Counted from the first letter of the stretch, positions 40,241-49,927 are shown. The stretch is 64,000 bases of DNA from Poindextera sp963719975 (GCA_963719975.1 CAVRED010000007.1:186001-250000); one strand, 5' to 3'. Numbers and translations: made by a program. Notes: generated from the letters alone by a model not told the origin.

Positions 40241-40900
40241 AGGCCGCCGTCATCGTCTTCCCCGGCTCCAACTGCGACCGCGACTGCAAGACCGCGATCG
40301 AGCGCTCGACCGACGCCAGCGTCGAGATGGTCTGGCACGCCGAGACCGCAGTTGCCCGCCGGGACCGACCTGATCGTGCTGCCCGGCGGGTTCGCCTACG
40401 GCGACTACCTGCGCTGCGGGGCGATGGCGGCGCTGTCGCCGGTGATGAAGGCGGTGAAGGCCGAGGCCGAGCGCGGCGTCGCCGTGCTTGGCGTCTGCAA
40501 CGGCTTCCAGGTGCTCTGCGAGGCGGGCATGCTGCCGGGCGCGCTCTTGCGCAACGCGGGGCTGAAGTACGTCTGCAAGCGGGTCGGCCTGGACGTCGTC
40601 AACAGCCAGACGCGCTTTACCGCCGCCTACCGCGGCAAGCGCGACGTCGAGATGACGGTCGGCAACGGCGAGGGGAACTACTACGCCGACGCGGCCACGC
40701 TCGACCGCCTGGAAGGCGAGGGACAGGTCGTCTTTCGCTACACCGAAAACCCGAACGGCTCGGCCCGCGACATCGCCGGCATCATCAACGCCCGCGGCAA
40801 CGTCCTGGGCATGATGCCCCACCCCGACCGGGCGTTCGAGGAAGCGCTCGGCTCGGCCGACGGCGCGCTGTTGTTCCAGAGCGTGCTCGCCAGCGCCTGA
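40237..40900 (+). CDS. purQ: phosphoribosylformylglycinamidine synthase subunit PurQ
   Basis: The glutaminase subunit, about 221 residues. MKAAVIVFPGSNCDRDCKTA leads to VEMVWHAET. One extra base near 40350 shifts the frame, and QLPAGTDLIVLPGGFAYGDY follows. The nucleophile cysteine is in GVCNGFQVLCEAGMLPGALL, and the His/Glu pair is in MMPHPDRAFEE. It works with PurS and PurL on FGAR. Confidence 0.95.
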
Positions 40901-40904
40901 ACGA

Positions 40905-41419
40905 GTGCGCGTGCCAGAGCCCGTCGTCATCTGCGACTACGACCCTGCCTGGCCCGGGCGCTACGAGACGCTGCGCGCGGCGCTCGCCGCGGCGCTTGCC
41001 GAAGTCGCCGCCGAGATCGAGCACGTCGGCAGCACCTCGGTGCCCGGCCTGGCCGCCAAGCCGACGATCGACATCGTGGTCCGGTTGCGGGCGCGCGGCG
41101 ACCTGCCCGCCGCGATCGAGCGGTTGGCCCGCCTCGGCTACGCTCACGAAGGCGACCTCGGCATCTTGGGCCGCGAGGCTTTCGCGACGCCGCCTGGCTA
41201 TGCGATCCACGACCATCACCTCTATGTCTGCTCACCGGACTGGCGGGGGTTCGACGATCAGGTCGTCTTCCGCGACCACCTTCGTCGCATGCGAGCACGG
41301 CGCGGGCCTACGAGCGGCTCAAACGGACGCTGGCCGCGCGCCATGGGACCGATCGGTCCGGCTACACGAACGCCAAGGCGAAGTTTGTCGGCGACGTCCT
41401 GAAGCGCGCCGGCCGCTAG
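40905..41419 (+). CDS. GrpB/UPF0157 family nucleotidyltransferase-like protein
   Basis: GTG 40905 gives MRVPEPVVICDYDPAWPGRY. The core IEHVGSTSVPGLAAKPTIDI followed by VVRL is the GrpB (UPF0157) signature, with the nucleotidyltransferase-like G-S-T and D pattern, then HLYVCSPDWRGFDDQVVFRD. A break near 41285 leads to RAYERLKRTLAARHGTDRSG and NAKAKFVGDVLKRAGR. About 171 residues, the normal size. The function is unknown. It lies between purQ and purL and is probably co-transcribed. Confidence 0.85.
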
Positions 41420-41434
41420 CTCCAAGAACCCTCG

Positions 41435-41452
41435 CCCCGTCGAATGACGGGG
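41435..41452 (+). repeat. short hairpin between the GrpB-like gene and purL
   Basis: CCCCGTC (41435-41441) and GACGGGG (41446-41452) form a 7-bp perfect stem with loop GAAT, flanked by purine-rich GAGAGGAGAAGGGAAAGGAGG. The flank resembles a known style of dispersed intergenic element in Caulobacter-like genomes. It could attenuate transcription before purL or be a mobile palindrome remnant; no T-run follows. Confidence 0.5.
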
Positions 41453-41512
41453 AGAGGAGAAGGGAAAGGAGGCGGCATCGCGCGCGCCGCGATTCCCCGT
41501 TAGAAGCCCGCC

Positions 41513-43728
41513 ATGACCGCTGACGCCGCTCCCTCGATGGCCGCGCTTGCTCGCGAGTATGGGCTGAAGGACGACGAGTACGACCTGATCGTCAGGCGCC
41601 TGAACCGCGAGCCGAACCCGCTCGAGCTCGGCGTCTTCTCGGTCATGTGGTCCGAGCACTGCTCGTACAAATCGAGCCGCAAGCACCTGGCCAAGTTCCC
41701 CACCAAGGGCCCGCGCGTGATCCAGGGTCCGGGCGAGAACGCCGGCGTCATCGACATCGGCGACGGCCAGGCCGCCGTCTTCAAGATGGAGAGCCACAAC
41801 CACCCAAGCTTCATCGAGCCCTATCAGGGCGCGGCGACCGGGGTCGGCGGCATCATGCGCGACGTCTTCACCATGGGCGCGCGGCCGATCGCGCTCTTGG
41901 ACGCGCTGCGCTTCGGGGATCCGGCGCATCCGAAGACGCGGCGGCTGGTGGCCGGCGTGGTCGCCGGCATCGGCGGTTACGGCAACTGCGTCGGCGTGCC
42001 GACGGTGGGCGGCGAGACCAATTTCGACCACGGCTACGACGGCAACATCCTGGTCAACGCCATGTGCGTGGGCCTGGCCGACGCCGACAAGATCTTCTAC
42101 TCCGCCGCGCCGGGGGCCGGGCTGCCGGTGGTCTATTTCGGCTCCAAGACCGGCCGCGACGGCATCCATGGGGCGACCATGGCCTCGGCCTCGTTCGAGG
42201 CGGACTCCGAGGAGAAGCGCCCGACCGTGCAGGTCGGCGACCCGTTCGCCGAGAAGCTGCTGATCGAGGCGACGCTGGAGCTGATGGCCTCCGGCGCCGT
42301 CGCCGCCATCCAGGACATGGGCGCGGCCGGCCTGACCTCCTCCTCGGTCGAGATGGCCGGCAAGGGCGGGGTCGGCATCACGCTCGACCTCGACAAGGTC
42401 CCGCAACGCGAAGAGGCCATGAGCGCCTACGAGATGATGCTATCGGAGAGCCAGGAGCGGATGCTGGCGATCCTGAAGCCGGGCCGCGAGGCCGACGGCC
42501 GGCGCATCTTCGAGAAATGGGGGCTGGACGCCGCCGTCATCGGCCAGACCACCGACACGGGCCACATCGTCCTGCGCCATCGCGGCGAGGTGGTGTGCGA
42601 CCTGCCGCTGTCTCCGCTGACCGACGACGCGCCGCTGTACGACCGGCCGTGGGTCGCGCCCGCGCCGCCCAAACGCCTCACGCCGGCCGAGGTCCCCCCG
42701 CCGGCCGACTATGCGGCGGCGGTCCTCGACCTGATGAGCTGCCCCGACATGGCCTCCAAGCGCTGGCTCTGGGAGCAGTACGACCGCCACGTGATGGCCG
42801 ACACCCTGGCCGCCAGCGACACCGGCCACGATGCGGCGATCGTGCGCGTGCACGGGTCGCGCAAGGCGCTGGCGCTGACCTCCGACGTCACCCCGCGCTA
42901 TGTGGCGGCCGACCCCTACGAGGGCGGCAAGCAGGCGGTGGCCGAGGCCTGGCGCAACCTCACCGCCGTCGGCGCCGCAGCCGATCGCCATCACCGACAA
43001 CCTCAACTTCGGCAATCCGGAGCGGCCGGAGATCATGGGCCAGCTGGTGCGCGCCATCGACGGCATGGCCGAGGCCTGCCGCGCGCTCGACTTCCCGGTC
43101 GTGAGCGGCAACGTCTCGCTCTACAACGAGACCGAAGGGACCGGCATCCCGCCCACGCCCACCGTCGGCGCCGTCGGGCTGATCGAGGACTACGACCGCC
43201 GCGCCGGCTACGCGGGCCTGAAGGCCGGCGATGCGCTCGTCCTCCTCGGCGAGACCCACGGCGAGCTCGGCGCCAGCCTCTATCTGCGCGAGCTGCTTGG
43301 CCGCCACGACGGCGCGCCGCCGCCCGTGGACCTTGCGCAGGAGCGCAGGGTCGGCGACTTCGTGCGCGGGCTGATCGGCTCGGGCGCGGCGAGGGTCGTG
43401 CACGACCTGTCGGACGGCGGGCTTGTCGCCGCGGCGGCCGAAATGGCGCTGGCGGCGGACGTTGGCGTGGTGCTGAACGCCACCTCGCACGAGCACGCCC
43501 ACTTCTACCTGTTCGGCGAAGACCAGGGCCGCTACCTGCTCGCGACCGCGGATCCGCGAGGCGCTGATCGCGCAGCGCCCAGGCGGCGGCGTCCACGCCT
43601 CGGTGGCCGGGCGGGCTGGCGGCGAGGTCTTCGCCTCGGCGGCGGGCCTGTTCAGCATCCCGCTGGCGCGCCTGCGCGAGGCCAACGAGACCTGGCTGCC
43701 GCGCTACATGGGCGAAACCGCCGCCTAG
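41513..43728 (+). CDS. purL: phosphoribosylformylglycinamidine synthase subunit PurL
   Basis: About 737 residues, the small PurL used with PurS and PurQ. ATG 41513 gives MTADAAPSMAALAREYGLKD. Signatures: GVFSVMWSEHCSYKSSRKHL, VFKMESHNHPSFIEPYQGAA, GVGGIMRDVFTMGARPIALL, PTVGGETNFDHGY, GAAGLTSSSVEMAGKGG and DNLNFGNPERPEIM. Extra bases near 42972 and 43553 split the frame. The end reads PRYMGETAA with TAG 43726-43728, sharing CTAG with the stop of the convergent lipoprotein gene. Confidence 0.96.
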
Positions 43729-44356
43729 CGGTCGCCGTCGCGGACCCAGTGGGCGGCGAACGTCGTCGTCGGACCACAGCTGGCTCGCATCGGCCGCCTC
43801 ACGCACCGCCTCGCGCGAGGTCGTGGTGCAGTCGCTGTCGTTCGCGTCCATGGTCATGCCGGGGAAGGGGTGGGTCGCCGGCGCGGGTCCGGTGTCGCCG
43901 GCCTTCGCCTGCGGCGCCGGCGGGCCGCATAGCACCGGCCACATCTTGAAGGTGGTGATTCGCCCGCTGCGATCGCGGCGCTCGGCCCCGACGCCATAGT
44001 AGCTGTAGCCGCAGTCGGTGCTCTTGCCGTCCGCGTCGGGGGGCGTCTGCAGGATCTGCGGCGCACCGCCGGTCAGCAGGACGCGCTGGGTCGTCCAGGT
44101 CCAACGGCCGTCCTTCTTGTCGAGCGTCATCCAGCGCCCGTCCTTGATGACCACCCGCCCGGCGCAGTCGGGCCAGTCGCTGATCGGCTTTCGCTCATCG
44201 AAGGCGCAGTCGCTTGAAGAGCCCGCGCTCCAGACCCCCGAGCGAAGCTGTGGCGCGCCGGCCTGGTCCGCCGGGCCGAACAACGGCGCCTTGGTGACCA
44301 CCCAGTTGCAGGCCGAGAGCGCCAGCATGCGCGCAGATCGCGACGAAGACACGCAT
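43725..44356 (-). CDS. putative lipoprotein, unknown function
   Basis: A likely lipoprotein of about 205 residues. The lipobox LALSAC-N is seen in MLALSACNWVVTKAPLFGPA. The N-terminal MRVFVA from ATG 44356 lies in another frame, so one base error is assumed near 44325. The mature part has several cysteines and Trp/Tyr-rich beta segments (DGRWMTLDKKDGRWTWTTQR, CGYSYYGVGAERRDRSGRIT). The C-terminus reads WSDDDFAAHWVRDGDR after dropping one base near 43765. It matches no family I recognise. Confidence 0.65.
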
Positions 44357-44512
44357 GGCCGCCTCCCGATCACGGAGCCGTGATATTTGGCCACGTTTGC
44401 AGCCGCCGACCGCGAGAGTCGAGAATTTTTAAGCATTTCCTGTGCTGAAATGGCGCAAAGGGCCGAATGGGGTCGCATCGGCCCGAATCCTGCTTCGGTC
44501 TCGTTCATGCCC

Positions 44513-44751
44513 ATGTCTGCTGTCGATCTGGAAAGCGAGCTGCGTCAGGCCTTCCCTGACGCGGAGATCGCTATCGACGACCTCGCCGGCGACGGCGACC
44601 ACTATCGCGCGCGAATCACGTCGCCGGCATTTGCGGGCCTTTCACGGGTGAAGCAGCACCAGCTGGTCTACGCCGCGCTCAAGGGCAAGGTGGGCGGGGC
44701 GCTGCATGCGCTGGCGCTGGAGACCGCCACGCCCGCGGGCGGGGGAGCTGA
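44513..44751 (+). CDS. bolA: BolA family protein
   Basis: ATG 44513 (44507 is also possible) gives MSAVDLESELRQAFPDAEIA, IDDLAGDGDHYRARITSPAF, AGLSRVKQHQLVYAALKGKV and GGALHALALET. The RVxxHxxVY segment with its conserved histidine is the BolA/IbaG hallmark. BolA binds a [2Fe-2S] cluster with a CGFS glutaredoxin, which is encoded 1 kb downstream. About 78 residues. The 3' end is uncertain because of a frame slip before the next gene; the stop may be TGA 44749-44751 or lie at 44819. Confidence 0.88.
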
Positions 44752-44757
44752 AGGCCG

Positions 44758-45685
44758 ATGCGCTACCGACCCCTGGGCAACACCGGCATGGCGATCTCGG
44801 CGATCTCGATCGTGCTTGAACGACAACGCCCAGCGCCGCGCCCAGGACTGGGTTCCACTCGTCTACGCCGGGCTGGAGAACGGCATCAACGCCTACGAAG
44901 TCAGCCGGCTTGCACCCGCAGCTGATCGAAGGCTTCGCCGAGGCCATCCGCGCCGTCGACCGCAACCTGCTCTTCGTCGCATGGCGGTTCGGCTGGGTGT
45001 CGACGCCGAACGGCCCGCCGGCGCGGGACTTCTCGGCCGAGGGGCTCACCGCCGCGATCGCCGGCGTGCTGGCGCGCACGGGCATGGACTATATCGACGC
45101 CGCCATCCTCGACGATCCGAGCACCACCGAGCTTTCGCCGGCCGGGCTCGAGGCGATGAAGCAGGCCAAGGAGGCCGGGCAGATCCGCATGCTGGGGGTC
45201 TCGGGCAACGACGAGGCGACCGACGCCTACATCTCCACCGGCGAGTTCGACCTGCTGCTGACGCCGTTCCACCTGCTGTCGGGCTGGAAGGAGCGGCTCA
45301 GGCTGAAGGCGGCGATCGATCGGGACATGGCCGTCATGGGTTGCAACTTCCACCCCGACATCGCCCGCGAGCGCGGGCCCAAACAGGTGCTGTGGGGCCG
45401 CGGCAACGTGCATCCGCTGTCCGGCGTCGGCAGCTATGCGTTCCTCGACGAGACCCCCAAGTGGTCGGCCGAAGAACTCTGCCTGGCCTACGCGCTGACC
45501 GAGCCTTCGCTGTGCAGCGTCGAGATCACCGGCGACCGCGTCGAGCGGATCGAACAGCTGGCGGCGATCTCCGAGCGGGAGCTGCCGGCCAACGTGCCGG
45601 CGCAGATCGAGATGGCCCGGTTTACGCCCTCGGCGGGGCGACAGAGTCGGACGTCGCGCTTGACCGGCGGCGGCAAGCTTCCTAG
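44758..45685 (+). CDS. aldo/keto reductase-like protein, catalytic motif degenerate
   Basis: The start MRYRPLGNTGMAISAIS is typical of aldo/keto reductases. Other barrel parts are FAEAIRAVDRNLLFVAWRFG, GMDYIDAAILDDPSTTELSP, AMKQAKEAGQIRMLGVSGND and FDLLLTPFHLLSGWKERLRL. The usual catalytic stretch (F-DTAxxYG) is NGINAYEV, and the K and H positions are not obvious, so classical NADPH reductase activity is doubtful. Frame breaks near 44815, 44902 and 45622 are bridged. It sits between bolA and grxD. Confidence 0.72.
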
Positions 45686-45724
45686 CTCAGGGGCGCCAGG
45701 ATCCCGCTGGCGGAGTCAAACCCA

Positions 45725-46072
45725 ATGACCGACGTCGCCACCCCGGCCGATCAGATCAACGCCTTCATCGCCAAGACGATCGAGGAAAACCCCGTCGTCC
45801 TCTTCATGAAGGGCGTGCCGGACGCGCCCCAGTGCGGCTTTTCCGCCATCTGCGTGCAGATCCTGGATCACCTGGGCGCCGAGTTCGTCGGCGTGAACGT
45901 GTTGCAGAGCGACGACCTGCGCCAGGGCGTCAAGGCCTTCACCGACTGGCCGACCATCCCGCAGCTCTACGTGAAAGGGGAATTCGTCGGCGGCTCGGAC
46001 ATCATCCGCCAGATGTTCGAGGCGGGAGAGCTCAAGCCCTTCCTCGTCGAACAGGGCGTCTTGCCAGGCTAG
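45725..46072 (+). CDS. grxD: monothiol glutaredoxin, Grx4 family
   Basis: Intact, 115 residues. The CGFS active site is in PQCGFSAICVQIL, with FMKGVPDAP before it and the glutathione-binding WPTIPQLYVKGEFVGGSDII after. CGFS glutaredoxins carry [2Fe-2S] clusters and partner with BolA. The purL-bolA-grxD neighbourhood is conserved in alphaproteobacteria. Confidence 0.96.
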   Translation: MTDVATPADQINAFIAKTIEENPVVLFMKGVPDAPQCGFSAICVQILDHLGAEFVGVNVLQSDDLRQGVKAFTDWPTIPQLYVKGEFVGGSDIIRQMFEAGELKPFLVEQGVLPG

Positions 46073-46082
46073 ACTTGGGCGC

Positions 46083-46829
46083 ATGCCGCAGACCGCAACG
46101 GCCGAGCCCGATCGCGCGCGCCTCATCGCGCGCATCCGGCGCGAGTTCGATATCGTCGAGGATCAGCTGAGCTTCGGCGGCCGGCGGCTCGCCTTTGTCC
46201 GCGTGGCCGACCCGGACAAGGTGCTGGATGACGTCTGCGAACAGGACACCCTGCGCGAGCGGGGCGTGCAGCCCAAGCGCGAGCTGCGCATGCCCTACTG
46301 GGCCGCGGTCTGGGAGAGCGCCAGCGCCCTCGGCGAGCACCTGGCGGCGCACGACCGCGAACGACCCCTTGCCGGCCTGAACGCGCTCGATCTTGGCTGC
46401 GGCATGGGGATGGTCGGCGCGGTCATGGCCATGCTCGGCGCGCGGGTGACGTTGGCCGACATCGACACCGCCGGCCTGCTTTTCGCGCGGCTGAACACGC
46501 TGCCGTGGGCGGCCCAGGCCCGCGTCACGCGGCTGGACTGGCAGGCCGACGACCTCGCCGGGCGCTTCGATCTGATCTGCGGCGCCGACGTGATCTACGA
46601 CGTGACGCAGTGGGACGCGATCGGAGCGTTCGCCCGCCGCCACCTCGCACCGGAGGGCGTCCTCCTGCTGGGCGAACCCAGCCGCGTCAACGCCAACAAC
46701 TTCCCCGCCTGGCTGACGGACAGCGGCTGGGCCTTTACCGCCACCGAACGCCCCTGCGGCGACCGCACGATCCGCATCTACGAAGCTAGAACCGCGCCGG
46801 CTCACCGGCCGTCGTCGGGAGGGGGTGAA
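46083..46829 (+). CDS. class I SAM-dependent methyltransferase
   Basis: Starts at ATG 46083 (MPQTATAEPDRARLIARIRR). SAM motif I is ALDLGCGMGMVGAVMAMLGA, followed by VTLADID, FDLICGADVIYD and EGVLLLGEPSRVN. These suit the methyltransferase-16/ETFB-lysine-methyltransferase-like group. Homology fades at RTIRIYEARTA (about 46795), and the frame then runs without stop into the aldolase. The two may be a real fusion, or a base error may hide the stop. I list them separately because the aldolase has its own ribosome site. Confidence 0.78.
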
Positions 46830-47477
46830 ATGGCCGACCAATCGCAGCTGCGGGCCGAGCTGGTCGCTCAATACCAGCGCGCCGGCGGCCTGCGCTTGAA
46901 CGAACTGGCGTCCGGCAACCTCAGCTGCCGCTGGGGCGAGGGGATGCTGATCTCGCCGACCGGCGCCTCGGCCGAGACCATCGCCGAGGAGAATGTCGTC
47001 TTCGTCGGGGCGGACGGCGCCTGGAGCGGCGATCACGCGCCGTCCTCGGAATGGCGGATGCACGCTGCGATCTATCGGGAATGCCCGGACGCCGGCGCGG
47101 TCGTGCACACACATTCGGACCACTGTGTCGCCGTGGCGTGCCAGAACCAGCCGCTGCCGGGCTTTCACTACCTGGTGGGCTCGTTCGGCGGCGGCGACGT
47201 GCCGTGCGTGCCCTACACCACGTTCGGCGGCCAGGAGCTGGCCGACAACGCCGCGGCCGCCCTGCGCGATCGCACGGCCTGCCTGCTCGCCAATCACGGC
47301 ATGATCTGTCGCGCCCGCAGCCTGAGGTCGGCGGTCAACCTGGCCTATCGGCTCGAGATCATGTGCCGCCAGTATGTGCTGACGCGCCAGCTGGGCGAGC
47401 CGACCTGTCTGACCGACGCGCAGTGGGAGGACTTCTTCGCCCAGGCGAAATCGGCCAGCTATGGGCCAAGGCGATGA
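46830..47477 (+). CDS. class II aldolase/adducin family protein
   Basis: ATG 46830 follows GGGAGGGGG. Residues MADQSQLRAELVAQYQRAGG, LASGNLSCRWGEGMLISPTG, SSEWRMHAAIYRECPDAGAV and VHTHSDH give the catalytic glutamate and zinc-binding histidines of L-fuculose-phosphate-type aldolases. The third histidine is in LLANHGMICRARSL. 215 residues. The stop overlaps the PfkB kinase start (ATGA), so the pair probably handles a sugar: phosphorylation then retro-aldol cleavage. Confidence 0.85.
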   Translation: MADQSQLRAELVAQYQRAGGLRLNELASGNLSCRWGEGMLISPTGASAETIAEENVVFVGADGAWSGDHAPSSEWRMHAAIYRECPDAGAVVHTHSDHCVAVACQNQPLPGFHYLVGSFGGGDVPCVPYTTFGGQELADNAAAALRDRTACLLANHGMICRARSLRSAVNLAYRLEIMCRQYVLTRQLGEPTCLTDAQWEDFFAQAKSASYGPRR

Positions 47478-48426
47478 ATACCGGCCTTGTCGCGGTCGGA
47501 CTGACCACGCTCGACATCGTCGCCGGCGCGATCGACGAGCTGACCCACACCGAGCGGGCGCGGCTGATCGATGGCATCGCATGCGCACCGGCCGGCACGG
47601 CCGCCGGCGCGGCGCTGGTCGCCGCCAGGCTCGGGATGCCGGTCAAGCTGATCGGCGCGGTGGGCGACGACATGAACGGCGCCTTCGTGCGTCTGGGCCT
47701 GGAACAGGTCGGGGTCGACGTCTCGCTCGTCAGCGTCCAGCCGGGTCAAAGGACGTCAACGACCTTGCTGACCGTCGAGTCCGATGGCCGTCGATCAAGC
47801 TACCACATGCCGGGCGCCGGGATCGCGGCGCCGATCGACGATGCGGCGATCGCCGCGGTCCGGGCGCCCGGTTCGTGCACTACGCCGCGGTCGGCGGGCG
47901 CCTGAGCGACGGCGGGCCGGGCGAAGCGCTGTTGCGGGCGGCCAAGGCGGCGGGCGCCGTCGTCACCTGCGACCTGATCGGGCCTCGGCGCACCGCCGCC
48001 GACGAGGTGCGGCGGCTCCTGCCCTTCGTCGACTACTTCGCCCCCAGCGCCGCCGAAGCGGCCGTGCTCAGCGGAACCGAGGACCTCGACGCGGCGGCCG
48101 CGCAGTTTCTCGCGATGGGCGCTAAGGCGTGCATCATCAAGAACGGCCGGCGCGGCGCGTCGGTCTGGCTGGACGGCGAACACCACATTGTCCCGGCCTA
48201 CGACGTCAGCCCCAAGGACACGACCAGCTGCGGCGACTCCTTCTGCGCCGGCTTCATCGCGGCGCTGGATCGGGGCTGGGCGCCGCTGGACGCCTGCCGC
48301 TTCGCCAACATGACCGCCGGCCTGGTCGCCGAGGGCTTCGGCACGCTCGGCGCTCTCGTCGGCTTCGACGAGACGCAACAGGCCATGCGCCTGCGCCAAA
48401 TCGTGGACGCCAGCGCGCCGGCCTAG
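47474..48426 (+). CDS. PfkB family carbohydrate kinase
   Basis: About 317 residues from ATG 47474 (MNTGLVAVGLTTLDIVAGAI). AGTAAGAALVAARLGMPVKL and GAVGDDMNGAFVRLGL are the N-terminal ribokinase motif. DTTSCGDSFCAGFIAALDRG is motif 2 with the catalytic aspartate, in the SCGD rather than GAGD form. A break near 47868 joins AAVRA to RFVHYAAVGGRLSDGG. It is coupled to the aldolase. Its TAG shares CTAG with the stop of convergent radC. Confidence 0.88.
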
Positions 48427-49160
48427 AACAGCCCCAGCGCCTTCAGGCTGGCGACGCCGTCGCGGCCGACGACCAGGTGGTCGTGCACGGTCACGCGCAG
48501 CGGGCGCGCGGCGTCCACCACCTGGCGCGTCATCTCGACGTCGGCGGCGCTGGGCGTGGGGTCGCCCGAGGGGTGGTTGTGCACGAGGATGACGGCCGAG
48601 GCCGAGAGCTCGATCGCGCGGCGCACCACCTCGCGCGGGTAGACCGGGGCGTGGTCGACGGTGCCGCGGTTCTGCACCTCGTCGGCGATCAGCTGGTTCT
48701 TCTTGTCGAGGAAGAGCACGCGGAACTGCTCGCGCGGCTCGTGCGCCAGCGCCACGCGGACATAGGCGAGCAGCTGGCTCCAGGCGGTGATCACCGTCCG
48801 CTTGGCGACTTCACCTCGGCTGACCCGCAAGGTCGCCTCGTGCAACAGGGCAAGATCGAGCGCCACGGCCTCGCCGACCCCATCGATCCGGCAGAGCTCC
48901 GCTGAGGTCGCCGCCAGCACGCCGGCCAGGCCGCCGAATTGGGCGAGCAGCGCCTTGGCCAGCGGTTTGACGTCCCGGCGCGGGATCGAGCGCGTGAGGT
49001 AGAGCTCGAGCAGCTCGTAGTCGGGCAGGGCGGCGAGCCCGCCGGCGGCGGCCCGTTCGCGCAGCCGCTTGCGGTGTTCGGCATAGTGCGGCTTGGGCTC
49101 AGCTGGCGTGAACAGCTCGCCCAGGCCAAGGCCGATGTCGCTCACGCCCCTCGCGGTCAT
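48423..49160 (-). CDS. radC: RadC-type JAB/MPN domain protein
   Basis: Intact, 245 residues from ATG 49160 (MTARGVSDIG); ATG 49184 or 49190 would be slightly longer. An N-terminal helix-hairpin-helix (LAATSAELCRIDGVGEAVAL) precedes the JAMM metalloprotease-like domain, with VILVHNHPSGDPTPSAADVE and VHDHLVVG. RadC's old link to DNA repair is disputed; its true activity is unknown. The N-terminal PHYAEHRKRLRERAAAGG is typical of alphaproteobacterial members. Confidence 0.93.
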   Translation of the reverse strand: MTARGVSDIGLGLGELFTPAEPKPHYAEHRKRLRERAAAGGLAALPDYELLELYLTRSIPRRDVKPLAKALLAQFGGLAGVLAATSAELCRIDGVGEAVALDLALLHEATLRVSRGEVAKRTVITAWSQLLAYVRVALAHEPREQFRVLFLDKKNQLIADEVQNRGTVDHAPVYPREVVRRAIELSASAVILVHNHPSGDPTPSAADVEMTRQVVDAARPLRVTVHDHLVVGRDGVASLKALGLF

Positions 49161-49244
49161 GTTCCTTCTTTGTTCGTGACCCATGTTCAAGTCAACGCCA
49201 ATCTGGGGTTGAGCGCCGCCGGGGTTCCGGCGCGTTGACGCCGA

Positions 49245-49862
49245 TCAGCGCGCGAGGGGAAGGAGCAGGGCCGCCGTGCGGTCCGCGACGAAGGCCTGCC
49301 AGCGCGGATCGCCGATCAGGTGGGGGCTCAGCGTCTCCATGTGCATCAGGCCGACGATGAACGCCATGACGGCGGTCGCGGCAAGCTCGGGGTCGGCGTC
49401 GCCCGGGAGCTCGCCACTGCGTTGCGCGGCGGCGACGCCGTCGCGGATCTCGCCGATCTGGCGGTCCAGCGAGCTTCGCAGCAGGCGGCGCACCTCGGGG
49501 TTCCTGCCCGCGGCATAGTGGACCTCGACCGCCATCTGGCGAACGCGCTTCAAACGGCGGGTGGTGTAGCTCGCCACGGTGGCCGGCAAGAACGCCTCGC
49601 CCGCCGCCGAGGCCGGCGCCGCTTCGACGGCGCGGCGAACGACCTCGAAGAACAGCGCCGCCTTGCTGGTGAAGTGCTTGTAGATCGCCCCCGCTGTGAT
49701 CCCGCTGGCTTCGGCGATCGCGGGCATGGTCACCCCGTCGAAGCCACGGCTGGCGAACAACCGCTCCGCCGCAGCCAGGATGCGCTCGCGCGTCGAGCCC
49801 TTGGCGGCTGCGCGGCTCGGCATGGCGCCTGGCTTCCCGGCGGCGGCTTTCGGCATGGCCAT
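49245..49862 (-). CDS. TetR family transcriptional regulator
   Basis: Intact, about 205 residues. I favour ATG 49862 or 49856 (MAMPKAAAG); the frame also opens at 49898, inside the palindrome. The N-terminal HTH is RERILAAAERLFASRGFDGV, TMPAIAEASGITAGAIYKHF and TSKAALFFEVV. The C-terminal ligand domain is variable. It is divergent from an SDR gene, and palindromes lie between the two starts, so it probably represses the SDR and itself. Confidence 0.88.
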   Translation of the reverse strand: MAMPKAAAGKPGAMPSRAAAKGSTRERILAAAERLFASRGFDGVTMPAIAEASGITAGAIYKHFTSKAALFFEVVRRAVEAAPASAAGEAFLPATVASYTTRRLKRVRQMAVEVHYAAGRNPEVRRLLRSSLDRQIGEIRDGVAAAQRSGELPGDADPELAATAVMAFIVGLMHMETLSPHLIGDPRWQAFVADRTAALLLPLAR

Positions 49863-49896
49863 TCCAAGCGGACTAAGCCGCCTCACGAAGCTTGGC

Positions 49897-49916
49897 AAGT
49901 AAATGCACGTTTACTT
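49897..49916. promoter_or_regulatory. candidate TetR operator 1, perfect inverted repeat
   Basis: AAGTAAA (49897-49903) and TTTACTT (49910-49916) are perfect inverted arms around TGCACG. The site lies just upstream of the TetR gene start and is markedly A/T-rich for this genome. It is a likely binding site for the adjacent regulator. Confidence 0.6.
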
Positions 49917-49927
49917 CGGACGCGTCT

